DNA from: Deltaproteobacteria bacterium
GTDB taxonomy: Bacteria; Desulfobacterota; Binatia; DP-6
Length of the DNA stretch: 24,364 nucleotides
NCBI GenBank assembly: GCA_005879205.1
Contig: VBLD01000107.1
Span: forward strand, 1-24,364
Direction of reading: 5' to 3'
The position numbers and the translations under genes are program-made. Of the stretch, positions 7,087-14,889 are shown one piece after another; positions within the stretch are counted from its first letter, which is position 1, and the number at the start of each line of letters is the position of its first letter. Under the pieces are notes generated by a model, which saw nothing but the letters and a program-made list of their open reading frames with translations, ran no database searches and was not told the origin of the DNA.

Positions 7087-7908
7087 GGAGACCTCCTGTG
7101 CCGCCCGCAGCCGGGCGAGCTCCGCCGCGAGCTCCGCTGCCGCGCGCACGACGCGTGCTTCCGCCTCGGCGCGATCGCTGCCGCGGGCGGTGATCCGCAC
7201 GCGGAGATCGCACCCGGGAGAGAACTGCGTCGGCAGCGACTTCAGGTACACGCCCGGCACGAGGTCCATCGCCCGTCCGGCCGCGAGAGTGATCACGGAT
7301 TCGTCGCCGCAGCCGGTCGTGACCTCGCGCTCGACGACGTGCGCGGACGGTCCGAGGCGAGGCTCGAGTGACGGGACCGCGGCCTCGAAGACCGCCCGCA
7401 TCTCGGAGGGGACGCCGGGCAGCGCCAGTACGGTGAGGTCGCCGTCGACGACGAGCACCCCCGGCGCCGTGCCGGCGGCGTTCTCGATCGGCTCCGCGCC
7501 GGCCGGCAGGACGGCCATCTTCCGGCGCGGCGGCGTCAATGCGGCGTCCTCGACGGCCCCGGCCGCCGCCAGCTCCGCGTAGCGCCGGCCGACGAAGGCG
7601 AGCGCCGACGGATGCTCGACCAGCGGCCGGGCGAGTGCGGCGGCGATGCCGGCGAGCGTGCGGTCGTCGAAGGTGGGGCCGAGGCCCCCACCGGTGACGA
7701 CGAGCGAGGCGCCGCGCTGGCGGGCGACGCCGATCTCCCGCGCCACCGCTGCGGGGTCGTCGTCCACCGCGACGATGCGTGCGACGCATGCGCCGAGCGC
7801 CACCAGCCTTGCCGCGATCCATGCCGAGTTGGTATCGACCGTGCGCCCGGTCAGCAGCTCCCGGCCGACGGCGACGATCTCGGTGCGCGTGCCCCGCTCG
7901 GACGACAT
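6826..7908 (-). CDS. CinA-like molybdopterin-binding-domain protein, reading into the cupin
   Basis: COG1058/CinA N-terminal-type protein with the MoaB/MogA-like fold; related proteins include ADP-ribose pyrophosphatases and competence-damage proteins. Recognised by TEIVAVGRELLTGRTVDTNSAW, the motif GGGLGPTFDDRT (about residues 73-84), ENAAGTAPG and LPGVPSEM (163-170). The CinA part is about 270 residues and lacks the C-terminal nicotinamide-nucleotide amidase domain. No stop codon follows it: the frame runs straight through the cupin start at 7086, past the cupin frameshift, and ends at 6826 after out-of-frame Ser/Thr/Arg-rich residues. The start ATG at 7908 has no good ribosome site and overlaps the divergent eIF-2B-like start. 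CinA-like function is likely; the exact reaction is not. Confidence 0.8.
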   Translation of the reverse strand: MSSERGTRTEIVAVGRELLTGRTVDTNSAWIAARLVALGACVARIVAVDDDPAAVAREIGVARQRGASLVVTGGGLGPTFDDRTLAGIAAALARPLVEHPSALAFVGRRYAELAAAGAVEDAALTPPRRKMAVLPAGAEPIENAAGTAPGVLVVDGDLTVLALPGVPSEMRAVFEAAVPSLEPRLGPSAHVVEREVTTGCGDESVITLAAGRAMDLVPGVYLKSLPTQFSPGCDLRVRITARGSDRAEAEARVVRAAAELAAELARLRAAQEVSMDRIRRVPSLLAYSSEKMRKVPLVDTPNLFCIASSRGSSRPPTAMPSVTSSTTCSPAPAASASAPRTTPSLPATSSARRRARTTRS

Positions 7909-8824
7909 ACGGCGCTCGGCCGCCGCGCTGGCGCGGGATCGGACGGCGGGCGCCACCGCGCTCGCCTGCCGTGCGGCCCGCTTCCTCCGTGCGGCGGCTC
8001 GCGATGATGGCAAGAGCCTCGCGCGATGGCAACAGCGGTTGCGGATGGCGGGGGCGGCGATCGCAGCCGCGCAGCCCGCGATGGCGTCGCTGCTGACCAT
8101 CGTGGACCTGGCATTTCATGCGGCCGAGCGCGCCCGCAGCCCGGCAACGGGAGCCCGGATCGTCCGGGCAGCCCTCGACGGCTATCTCGCGGCCCAGGAG
8201 GAATCCATCGCCGGGGCCGCCGCGCACCTCGTGTCGCTCCTGCCGCCGGGCGCCACCTGTCTCACGCTCTCGTCATCGACGGTGGCGAGCCGCGCCTTCC
8301 TCCTTGCGCACCGGCGGGGCCGTCTCGCCCGTCTGGTGATCGCCGAGAGCCGGCCCGGCTGCGAGGGGGTGGAGGTTGCGGCGCGCATGGCCAGTGCCGG
8401 CGTCCGGGTGACGGTGATCGTCGACGCGCTCGCAGCGGCCTGGGCCGCATCCGTCGACGCGTGCGTCGTCGGCGCCGACGCGGTGACGCCGCGCGCGGTG
8501 TGGAACAAGTGCGGGACGCTCGGCCTGGCACTCGGCGCGCGGGCGGCGGGCCGGCGGTTTTTCGTGGTCACCACCTCGGACCGCCTCGTCCCGGCGCCGC
8601 TCGCCCGGCGGCTTCGCGTGCCGGCTGCCGAGCCCGAGGCCGTGCTGACGTCGCCACCACGCGGCGTGGGCGTGGCGAGCCGGCTCTTCGACCAGACGCC
8701 GCTCGCGCTCGTGACCCGGGTGGTGACGGAGGAGGGGTCGCTGACCGCGGCCGGCATCCGGCGACGCCTGGCACGCCGTCCCGCTTCGGCCTGGTGGCGC
8801 AGCCTCGGGCCGATCAGCGCGTGA
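7889..8824 (+). CDS. eIF-2B-like / ribose-1,5-bisphosphate isomerase-like protein
   Basis: Member of the eIF-2B alpha/MtnA/R15P-isomerase superfamily, Rossmann-like and about 311 aa. The helical N-terminus reads DRTAGATALACRAARFL..AAQPAMASLL. The Rossmann part has TLSSSTVASRAFL, VIAESRPGCEGVEVA, the family motif ADAVTPRAVWNKCGT (NKxGT) and FFVVTTSDRLVP. The tail FDQTPLALVTRVVTEEGSLT is typical. Bacterial members of this clade are often sugar-phosphate isomerases, but the substrate is unknown. The start is uncertain: GTG at 7889 or 7883 gives the full N-terminal helix and overlaps the divergent CinA-like start by about 20 bp. The ATG at 8083 would lose conserved residues. Its 3' end overlaps the convergent membrane-protein gene by 11 bp. 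Confidence 0.75.
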   Translation: MPRSDDIRRSAAALARDRTAGATALACRAARFLRAAARDDGKSLARWQQRLRMAGAAIAAAQPAMASLLTIVDLAFHAAERARSPATGARIVRAALDGYLAAQEESIAGAAAHLVSLLPPGATCLTLSSSTVASRAFLLAHRRGRLARLVIAESRPGCEGVEVAARMASAGVRVTVIVDALAAAWAASVDACVVGADAVTPRAVWNKCGTLGLALGARAAGRRFFVVTTSDRLVPAPLARRLRVPAAEPEAVLTSPPRGVGVASRLFDQTPLALVTRVVTEEGSLTAAGIRRRLARRPASAWWRSLGPISA

Positions 8825-9290
8825 GGCCGATGCCCACCCACGCCGTCCAAGCCGCGAGCGCAAGGCCGAGCCACGCGGCGCTCCGCATGCGGCGGATCAT
8901 CCCTGCCTGCACGGCGGCGTCCACCGGGAGCTGCCCGAGCTCGGCGCGCACGAGACGGTGCGCCAGCCCGAAGGACACGTAGGTGGCGACCAGGATCAGG
9001 GCGAAGGTGAGCGAGAGCTTGGCGACGAGCCGCCAGAGGAGCCGGGCGAAGTCGCGGCCGAGGAGCGCCTTCCACGCGGTGAGCGCCGAGGCACCGGACA
9101 GGACGAGCACGCCGAGGGCGCCGACCGAGAGGACGTTGTAGGCACGCAGCCCGCGCGCCAGGAGACGGCGCTGCAGCGCCGGGTCGTCCACCGCCTCGGC
9201 GGCGGGCAGCAGCTGGAGAGCGAGGCCGAGGGTCGTGCCGAAGTAGGTGGCGAGCGCGAGGAGATGGATCCAGCGCGTGAAGGTGTCCAT
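8814..9290 (-). CDS. Small integral membrane protein, CopD-like
   Basis: A 158-aa protein with about four hydrophobic segments: TRWIHLLALATYFGTTLGLAL near residue 5-25, YNVLSVGALGVLVLSGASAL near 57-76, a segment around LSLTFALILVATYVSFGLAHR, and a final one AAWLGLALAAWTAWVGIGL. The first segment with its conserved W-x-H near the start resembles CopD/DUF4149-type membrane proteins; I cannot assign a function. The start ATG at 9290 is preferred over 9329 because the hydrophobic segment begins at once and a -35/-10 pair lies just upstream. It is transcribed divergently from nuoB, but nothing in the protein ties it to complex I. Confidence 0.7.
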   Translation of the reverse strand: MDTFTRWIHLLALATYFGTTLGLALQLLPAAEAVDDPALQRRLLARGLRAYNVLSVGALGVLVLSGASALTAWKALLGRDFARLLWRLVAKLSLTFALILVATYVSFGLAHRLVRAELGQLPVDAAVQAGMIRRMRSAAWLGLALAAWTAWVGIGLTR

Positions 9291-9300
9291 GTCGCGCGGG

Positions 9301-9329
9301 GCCGTAGCGTGCGATCTCGTCGATTGCAA
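9301..9329 (-). promoter_or_regulatory. Promoter of the CopD-like membrane protein gene
   Basis: Minus strand: TTGCAA (9329..9324), 17-bp spacer, TACGGC (9306..9301). It ends 10 nt before the ATG at 9290, with no Shine-Dalgarno sequence between. It has the same geometry as the divergent nuoB promoter 14 bp away. Confidence 0.45.
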
Positions 9330-9343
9330 ACGGCCGAGTTGCT

Positions 9344-9372
9344 TTGACAGGGCGCAGGCCAGCGGATACAGA
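9344..9372 (+). promoter_or_regulatory. Promoter of nuoB
   Basis: Perfect TTGACA (9344..9349), 17-bp spacer, TACAGA (9367..9372), ending 10 nt before the nuoB ATG at 9383. There is no purine-rich ribosome site in the gap, so the transcript probably has a leader of only a few bases. Confidence 0.55.
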
Positions 9373-9382
9373 AAGCTCTGAC

Positions 9383-9934
9383 ATGGCGAAGCCTCTCCCG
9401 CCTCCGCGTCCGCGGCTCGCGACCACGGGCGACGAGGCGCTCATCGCCGAGGCCGTCGTCGTGACCCGTCTCGATCGCGCCATCGGCTGGGCGCGGAAGT
9501 ACTCGATCTTCCCGTATCCGTTCGCCACCGCGTGCTGCGCGATGGAGTACATGTCGCTGTCGATGTCGCCCTACGACATCGACCGGTTCGGAGCGCTGCT
9601 GCCGCGCTTCACGCCAAGGCAGGCCGACCTCCTCATGGTCATCGGCACGGTGACGATGCGCCAGGCACCCATCCTGAAACGGGTCTACGAGCAGATGGGC
9701 GAGCCCAAGTGGGTGATGGCCTTCGGCGCGTGCGCGTCGACCGGTGGCTTCTACGACAACTACACCACGCTGCCCGGCATCGACCTCGTCATCCCGGTCG
9801 ACGTCTACGTTCCCGGCTGCCCGCCGCGCCCCGAGGTGGTGCTGGACGGCCTGATGGCCCTGCAGCGGAAGATCCAGGGGGAGAAGCAGCGCCTCGGGCC
9901 CCAGGCGGTGCCTGGCGAGGCGGCGGGCCGCTGA
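9383..9934 (+). CDS. nuoB: NADH-quinone oxidoreductase subunit B
   Basis: Complex I subunit carrying the N2 [4Fe-4S] cluster that passes electrons to quinone, 183 aa. All four ligands are seen: the tandem pair in TACCAMEYM (C51, C52), GACASTGGFYDNY (C117) and VPGCPPRPE (C146). The PYPFATACCAMEYM and GGFYDNY forms belong to a NuoB variant I associate with Gram-negative non-model phyla. An in-frame TTG at 9344 lies inside the promoter, so ATG 9383 is the start. Normally nuoC and nuoD follow, since NuoD helps build the quinone site; here nuoF follows after 20 bp. N2 chemistry needs NuoD/H, which must be encoded elsewhere if this works as complex I. Confidence 0.96.
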   Translation: MAKPLPPPRPRLATTGDEALIAEAVVVTRLDRAIGWARKYSIFPYPFATACCAMEYMSLSMSPYDIDRFGALLPRFTPRQADLLMVIGTVTMRQAPILKRVYEQMGEPKWVMAFGACASTGGFYDNYTTLPGIDLVIPVDVYVPGCPPRPEVVLDGLMALQRKIQGEKQRLGPQAVPGEAAGR

Positions 9935-9954
9935 TTCCGGGCGACGCGCGAGCG

Positions 9955-11262
9955 ATGGCCGAGCGGCTGCTGCTCCGTTGCCGGGACATCCCGGACCTCC
10001 GCCGGCTGGACGTCTACACGGCGCACGGCGGCTATCAGGCCACCCGCCAGGCGCTCACGACCTGCTCCCCCGAGCAGCTCGTCGACATGGTGAAGGCGTC
10101 GAACCTGCGCGGCCGCGGCGGCGCCGGCTTTCCCACCGGGCTCAAGTGGAGCTTTCTCCCCAAGCAGACGGCGAAGCCCATCTACCTGGCGGTCAACGCC
10201 GACGAGAGCGAGCCGGGCACGTTCAAGGACCGCGTGATCATCGAGCAGGATCCGCACCAGCTGCTCGAGGGCATCATCATCTCCGCCTACGCGATCCGCT
10301 GCCACACGGCCTACATCTACATCCGCGGGGAGTTCGCCCTCGGCGCCGAGCGCCTGGAGGCGGCGATCGCCGAGGCGCGCAGCGCCGGCCTGCTCGGTCG
10401 CGACATCCTCGGCACGGGCTTCGACCTCGACGTCTGGGTGCATCGCGGGGCCGGCGCCTACATCTGCGGTGAGGAGACGGGACTCATCGAGTCGCTCGAG
10501 GGAAAACGCGGCTACCCGCGCGTCAAGCCGCCCTTTCCGGCCGTGCACGGTCTGTTCGGCTGCCCGACCATCGTGAACAACGTCGAGACGCTCGCCTGCG
10601 TCCCCCACATCGTGCTGCGCGGTGCCGACTGGTTCCGCTCGATCGGTCCCGAGAAGAGCCCCGGCCCGAAGCTCTTCTGCGTGTCCGGCCACGTCGAGCG
10701 GCCGGGGACCTACGAGCTGCCGATGGGAACGCCGCTGCGCGAGATCATCTACACCCACGCCGGCGGCATCCGCGGCGGTCGCAAGCTGAAGGCCGTCATC
10801 CCGGGAGGCGCGTCGATGCCGGTCTTCACGGCCGACGAGATCGACGTCTCGATGGACATGGACTCGGTGCAGAAGGCGGGTTCGTTCCTCGGCTCGGCGG
10901 GCATCATGGTGATGGACGAGACGGTGTGCATGGTGTGGGCCGCGTTCGTCATCGGGCGCTTCTTCCATCACGAGTCCTGCGGGCAGTGCACGCCGTGCCG
11001 CGAAGGAACGGGTTGGCTCGAGAAGGTGCTCCGCCGCCTCGAGTTCGGCGACGGGAGCGCGACCGCCGCCGACGTCGACCTGTTGCTCAACATCGCCGGT
11101 AACATGATGGGTACCACGATCTGCGCGCTGTCCGACGCCGCCGCCATGCCGGCGCGCGCCTTCGCCACCAAGTTCCGCGCCGAGTTCGAGCAGCACGCCA
11201 CGCTCGGCCGTTGCCCGTTCCGGCCCGTCGTCGAGCCGCCGCGCCGCCATGCCCACGCTTGA
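9955..11262 (+). CDS. nuoF: NADH-quinone oxidoreductase subunit F
   Basis: NADH-oxidising flavoprotein subunit of complex I (also shared with NAD-linked hydrogenases and formate dehydrogenases), 435 aa. Visible: GRGGAGFPTGLKW (FMN/NADH site, about residues 53-65), NADESEPGTFKDR (81-93), GAYICGEETGLIESLEGKRG (167-186) and the N3 [4Fe-4S] ligands in SCGQCTPCREGTGW (C342, C345, C348) with TICALSDA (C390). All are intact. NuoF normally pairs with NuoE (the N1a 2Fe-2S thioredoxin-like subunit), which is not upstream here. The gene overlaps nuoG by 14 bp, so the two are translationally coupled. The frame is open further upstream, but that part is a shadow of nuoB. Start ATG 9955 gives the normal N-terminus. 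Confidence 0.97.
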   Translation: MAERLLLRCRDIPDLRRLDVYTAHGGYQATRQALTTCSPEQLVDMVKASNLRGRGGAGFPTGLKWSFLPKQTAKPIYLAVNADESEPGTFKDRVIIEQDPHQLLEGIIISAYAIRCHTAYIYIRGEFALGAERLEAAIAEARSAGLLGRDILGTGFDLDVWVHRGAGAYICGEETGLIESLEGKRGYPRVKPPFPAVHGLFGCPTIVNNVETLACVPHIVLRGADWFRSIGPEKSPGPKLFCVSGHVERPGTYELPMGTPLREIIYTHAGGIRGGRKLKAVIPGGASMPVFTADEIDVSMDMDSVQKAGSFLGSAGIMVMDETVCMVWAAFVIGRFFHHESCGQCTPCREGTGWLEKVLRRLEFGDGSATAADVDLLLNIAGNMMGTTICALSDAAAMPARAFATKFRAEFEQHATLGRCPFRPVVEPPRRHAHA

Positions 11263-12835
11263 GATCGACGGCCAGCGGACCGAGGTTCCCGACGGCTTGA
11301 CCGTCATCCAGGCCGCCGAGCGGCTCGGCATCGAGATCCCGCACTACTGCTGGCATCCCGGCCTCTCGATCGCGGGCAACTGCCGCATGTGTCTGGTCGA
11401 GATCGAGAAGAACCCGAAGCTGCAGATCGCCTGCAACACGCGCGTCGCCGATGGGATGGTCGTGCATACGACGAACGAGAAGACGAAGACCGCACAGCGT
11501 GCGGTGCTCGAGTTCCTGCTCATCAACCATCCGATCGACTGCCCGGTCTGCGACCAGGCCGGCGAGTGCAAGCTCCAGGAATACTACATGGACTACGACC
11601 GGCAGCGGAGCCGCTTCCCGCTGCCGGCGAAGGTCCGGAAGAAAAAGGCGATCCCGATCGGGCCGCTGGTCATGCTCGACCAGGAGCGGTGCATCCTCTG
11701 CGCTCGCTGCACGCGCTTCCTGGACGAGGTGACGCACACGAGCGAGCTCGCCATCTACGAGCGCGGCGACCACTGCGAGATCGAGCTGGCGCCCGGCAAG
11801 GTGCTCGACAATCCGTACTCCGGCAACGTCGTCGACATCTGTCCGGTCGGCGCACTCACCAGCCGCGACTTCCGCTTCCGCGCGCGTGTCTGGTACCTGG
11901 AGCGCGCCGACTCGGTGTGCGGCGCGTGCGCCAACGGCTGCAACATCGAGATCTACCATCGCGAGGGCCGCATCTTCCGCTTCCAGCCGCGCCAGAACGC
12001 GGCGGTGAACCAGTACTGGATGTGCGACGCCGGCCGGCTCTCCTACCGCGACCTCCAGGGTGAGGGCCGGCTCACGCATCCGCTGGTGCGCGGCGAGGAC
12101 GAATTCCTGCCATCCACCTGGTCGAGCGCGATCGGCCAGGTGACGGGACGACTCGGCGACCTCGCCCGCGAGCACGGGCCGGGCAGCGTCGGCATCGTCG
12201 TCTCGGCGCGGGCACCGAACGAGGAGATATTCCTCCTCCGGCGGCTCGGCGCTGCGCTCAGCGCTCGCATCGCCGCCCTCTCCTGGTCTCCGCCCGGGGC
12301 GTTTCACGACGATTTCCTCGTCAAGGCCGACAAGAACCCCAACACGGAGGGTCTCCGCCTCCAGGGGCTCGTGCCCGACGGCGAGGTCGATCAGCTCCTG
12401 GAAGCGGCCGGTGCCGGCCGGCTCGCGGCGCTCGTCCTGCACCGCACCGACCTGACGGCATGGCGCGATGCGGCCGTGGTGCGGGCCGCCCTCGAGCGCG
12501 TTCCGTGCCTCGTCGTGCTCGACACCGATCGTCGCGAGGCGTCGGAGTATGCCGACGTCGTCCTGCCGATCGCGACCTATGCGGAGTGCGACGGCACGTT
12601 CACGAACCACGCCGGCCGCGTGCAGCGCTTCAGCGCGGCCGTGTCGCCGCCGGGCGAGGTGCGTGCGGGATGGCTCGTGCTCGCCGAGCTGGCAGCGCGG
12701 CTCGCGGGCGGGGAGCCGTTCGCGGGCGCCGAGGCGGTGTTCGCGGCGCTGGCGGAGGAGTGTGCGGCCTTCCGAGGCCTCAGCTACTCGGCGCTCGGAT
12801 CCGATGGGCGCCCGGCGGCGTCCGCCGCGACCTGA
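11249..12835 (+). CDS. nuoG: NADH-quinone oxidoreductase subunit G, short form
   Basis: Iron-sulfur electron-transfer subunit of complex I. At 528 aa it is shorter than the usual 680-900. Cluster ligands in order: 2Fe-2S C34, C45, C48, C62; the His-Cys3 cluster H94, C98, C101, C107 (NHPIDCPVCDQAGECKLQ); a 4Fe-4S set C148, C151, C154 with C198 in DICPVGAL; and an N7-type set C224, C227, C231, C259 in CGACANGC..YWMCDAGR. After that comes a reduced molybdopterin-like domain (residues about 265-528) ending near YADVVLPIATYAECDGTFTNHAGRVQ. It lacks much of the large Mo-type domain. It overlaps nuoF; the next gene has its own promoter. Confidence 0.95.
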   Translation: MPTLEIDGQRTEVPDGLTVIQAAERLGIEIPHYCWHPGLSIAGNCRMCLVEIEKNPKLQIACNTRVADGMVVHTTNEKTKTAQRAVLEFLLINHPIDCPVCDQAGECKLQEYYMDYDRQRSRFPLPAKVRKKKAIPIGPLVMLDQERCILCARCTRFLDEVTHTSELAIYERGDHCEIELAPGKVLDNPYSGNVVDICPVGALTSRDFRFRARVWYLERADSVCGACANGCNIEIYHREGRIFRFQPRQNAAVNQYWMCDAGRLSYRDLQGEGRLTHPLVRGEDEFLPSTWSSAIGQVTGRLGDLAREHGPGSVGIVVSARAPNEEIFLLRRLGAALSARIAALSWSPPGAFHDDFLVKADKNPNTEGLRLQGLVPDGEVDQLLEAAGAGRLAALVLHRTDLTAWRDAAVVRAALERVPCLVVLDTDRREASEYADVVLPIATYAECDGTFTNHAGRVQRFSAAVSPPGEVRAGWLVLAELAARLAGGEPFAGAEAVFAALAEECAAFRGLSYSALGSDGRPAASAAT

Positions 12836-12857
12836 GGGGGCGGCGCGGCGTCGCCCT

Positions 12858-12872
12858 CGTTGCCCGGCAACG
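12858..12872. promoter_or_regulatory. 15-bp perfect palindrome after nuoG
   Basis: CGTTGCC-C-GGCAACG, 22 bp downstream of the nuoG stop and 14 bp upstream of the -35 of the reductase promoter. It could be a weak terminator stem (followed by TCTTTC, not a real T-tract) or a regulator binding site. Confidence 0.4.
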
Positions 12873-12885
12873 CCGGTCTTTCGCG

Positions 12886-12915
12886 TTGACTTGCCGGGAG
12901 CGGCACGCCCATAAT
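12886..12915 (+). promoter_or_regulatory. Promoter of the nitrite/sulfite reductase gene with an inverted repeat in the spacer
   Basis: TTGACT (12886..12891), 18-bp spacer, CATAAT (12910..12915), 34 nt before the ATG at 12950. The spacer contains the inverted repeat TGCCG-N4-CGGCA (12892..12905), well placed for a repressor or activator to control it separately from nuoBFG. Confidence 0.55.
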
Positions 12916-12949
12916 ATCGCGACCGAGCAGGGATTCCCGTCGGATTCGG

Positions 12950-14617
12950 ATGCGTCCCACCCGAGAGCAGCATTTGAGCGCCCTGGCCGGCCATCAGAGC
13001 CGGACCGATCGCTTCATCCGTGGCGAGCTGAAAGCGGAGGAATGGCGGCCGATCCGCCTCTCCTATGGGCTCTACTACCAGCTCGATCACACGAGCCACA
13101 TGCAGCGCATCAAGATCCCGGGGGGGCTGCTCTCGGCCGATCAGCTCGCATGTCTCGCCGACGTGGCCGACCGCTATGGGCGCGGGATCGCACACGTCAC
13201 GACGCGCCAGGACATCCAGATCCACTGGGTCCCGGTCGAAGGCATCATCGAGATGTACGAGCACCTGCTCGGGGCCGGCATCACCACGCGCGGCGCCTGC
13301 GCGGACAGCGTGCGCAACGTGACCGCGTGTCCCTTCGCCGGCACGGCGCCGACGGAGCCGTTCGACGTCTCTCCGTACTGCATCGCGATCCACGAGTACT
13401 TCCTCTTCAACCCCTTGAACCTGACCTTGCCGCGCAAGTTCAAGATCGCCGTCGAGGGCTGCGTCAACGACTGCGCCCAGGCGCCGGTCAACGACATCGG
13501 CCTCTACGCCAAGGTGCGCGACGGGGCGCGGGGCTTCTCGCTCCACGCCGGCGGCGGCCTCGGCGCGCAGCCGTTCCTCGCGAAGCCGATCCGCGACTTC
13601 ATCCCGGACCGCGACCTGCTGGTCTGGTGCGAAGCGATCGTCCGCGTCCAGCATCGCTTCGGGGAGCGCAAGAACCGGAACAAGGCGCGCATGAAGTACC
13701 TGGTCCAGAAGATGGGCCTCGAGCGTTTCCGGGCGGCGGTCGAGACGGAGGTCGAGCACGTGGACGGCGAGCGCGGCGCGGAGCTCCGTACCCAGGTCGA
13801 CGAGGCGCTGGCCGCCTACCGACCGCCGCAGGCACCCGATACGCGTCGCGTCGCGGTGACGCCGCGCGCCGACTTCGCGCACTGGCAGCGGACGAACACG
13901 CGCGCGCAGCGCCAGCCCGGCTACCGCGCCGCCGTGGTCAAGCTGCCGCTCGGCGACATCGGGGCCGACCAGATGCGCGCGGTGGCCCGGCTCGCTCGCG
14001 AGCACGGCAACGGGACGGTGCGCACCACGAACGACCAGAACATGGTGCTTCCGTGGGTGCCGGAAGCCGCGCTGGCTGCGCTGCACGCGGGGCTCGCGGA
14101 GCACGAGCTCGCGGGCGCGGACGTCGCGACGATCGACGACGTGGTGTCGTGTCCGGGCATGGACTACTGCTCGCTCGCGATCACCCGATCGATGGGCATG
14201 GCGGAGCGCCTGCGGGCCCATCTCCAGGCCGTACCCGATACGGCCAACGGCTTCGTCGAGCGGCTCGGTCCGTTCGCGGTCAAGATCAGCGGCTGCCCGA
14301 ACTCGTGCGGTCAGCATCACGTCGGCGACATCGGGCTCACCGGCCATTCGGTCAAGACGGAGGACGGCACCGAGCGGCCGTTCTACTCCATCCTCGTGGG
14401 CGGCGCGGTCGGCGAGGGACGGGCACGCGTCGGCAAGCGACTTGGTCGCTTCAGGGAACAGGACGCGGCGGCGGTGATCGCGGCGCTCGCGCGCTTCTAC
14501 GAGCGGGAGCGACGGGAGGGCGAGAGCTTCCGCGCATTCGTCGACCGGGTGGGCCCGCCGCGTCTCCAGGCGGTGGCGGAGGCCGGGCTCCGCGGCGAAG
14601 AGGCGTCGCCGGCGTGA
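12950..14617 (+). CDS. Siroheme nitrite/sulfite reductase
   Basis: Ferredoxin-type nitrite/sulfite reductase (NirA/Sir/CysI superfamily), 555 aa, performing six-electron reduction of nitrite or sulfite at a coupled siroheme-[4Fe-4S] centre. The catalytic cluster ligands are the C-terminal pairs SCPGMDYC (C401, C407) and SGCPNSC (C449, C453). The pseudo-symmetric N-terminal half has TTRQDIQIHW, RGACADSVRNVTACPFAG and LPRKFKIAVEGCVNDCAQ, so it even keeps a Cys-x3-Cys (C171, C175) where many relatives have lost cysteines. Sequence alone does not decide between nitrite and sulfite. It has its own promoter and no strong ribosome site (a GAGCAGGGA lies 17 nt upstream). It overlaps the next small gene by 4 bp (GTGA). 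No siroheme synthase or sulfate-activation gene is in the window. Confidence 0.93.
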   Translation: MRPTREQHLSALAGHQSRTDRFIRGELKAEEWRPIRLSYGLYYQLDHTSHMQRIKIPGGLLSADQLACLADVADRYGRGIAHVTTRQDIQIHWVPVEGIIEMYEHLLGAGITTRGACADSVRNVTACPFAGTAPTEPFDVSPYCIAIHEYFLFNPLNLTLPRKFKIAVEGCVNDCAQAPVNDIGLYAKVRDGARGFSLHAGGGLGAQPFLAKPIRDFIPDRDLLVWCEAIVRVQHRFGERKNRNKARMKYLVQKMGLERFRAAVETEVEHVDGERGAELRTQVDEALAAYRPPQAPDTRRVAVTPRADFAHWQRTNTRAQRQPGYRAAVVKLPLGDIGADQMRAVARLAREHGNGTVRTTNDQNMVLPWVPEAALAALHAGLAEHELAGADVATIDDVVSCPGMDYCSLAITRSMGMAERLRAHLQAVPDTANGFVERLGPFAVKISGCPNSCGQHHVGDIGLTGHSVKTEDGTERPFYSILVGGAVGEGRARVGKRLGRFREQDAAAVIAALARFYERERREGESFRAFVDRVGPPRLQAVAEAGLRGEEASPA

Positions 14618-14883
14618 CCGCCGACCCGCCGGAACCGTCCCCGCCGGCTCCGGATCCCGATCGCTATTACCGCGGCGTCATCGGCCGCGTGTACTACGGC
14701 AGTGAGACCGGCACGCTGCGCAGCGAGGCCACCGGGCGCGAGTACCGCTTCAAGTTTCCCTTCGTCGAGATCATCGGACCCATCCCCCGGATCGACGGGC
14801 TGCGCGAGGGCATGCGTGTCGGCTTCGACCTCGGCTGGACGTCGAAGGGGATCCGCGTGACGCTGATCCGCGTCTACGACTGA
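14614..14883 (+). CDS. Small beta-barrel-like protein cotranscribed with the reductase
   Basis: An 89-aa protein starting at the GTG that overlaps the reductase stop (GTGA), so it is translationally coupled. After a Pro-rich start (TADPPEPSPPAPDPDRYY) it reads as a compact beta-rich domain: RGVIGRVYYGSETGTLRSEA, REYRFKFPFVEII, LREGMRVGFDLGWTSKGIRV, TLIRVYD. The alternation and the VGFDLGWTSKG turn recall cold-shock/OB folds, but no RNP motif is seen. The function is unknown; coupling to the reductase suggests an accessory role. Confidence 0.75.
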   Translation: MTADPPEPSPPAPDPDRYYRGVIGRVYYGSETGTLRSEATGREYRFKFPFVEIIGPIPRIDGLREGMRVGFDLGWTSKGIRVTLIRVYD

Positions 14884-14889
14884 CGCTGC

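Noticed and set aside
11087..14347. Very long minus-strand open frame across nuoG and the reductase
   Set aside because: Mirror of two well-supported plus-strand genes; composition (Arg/His/Asp/Val-rich) is typical of antisense frames in GC-rich DNA.
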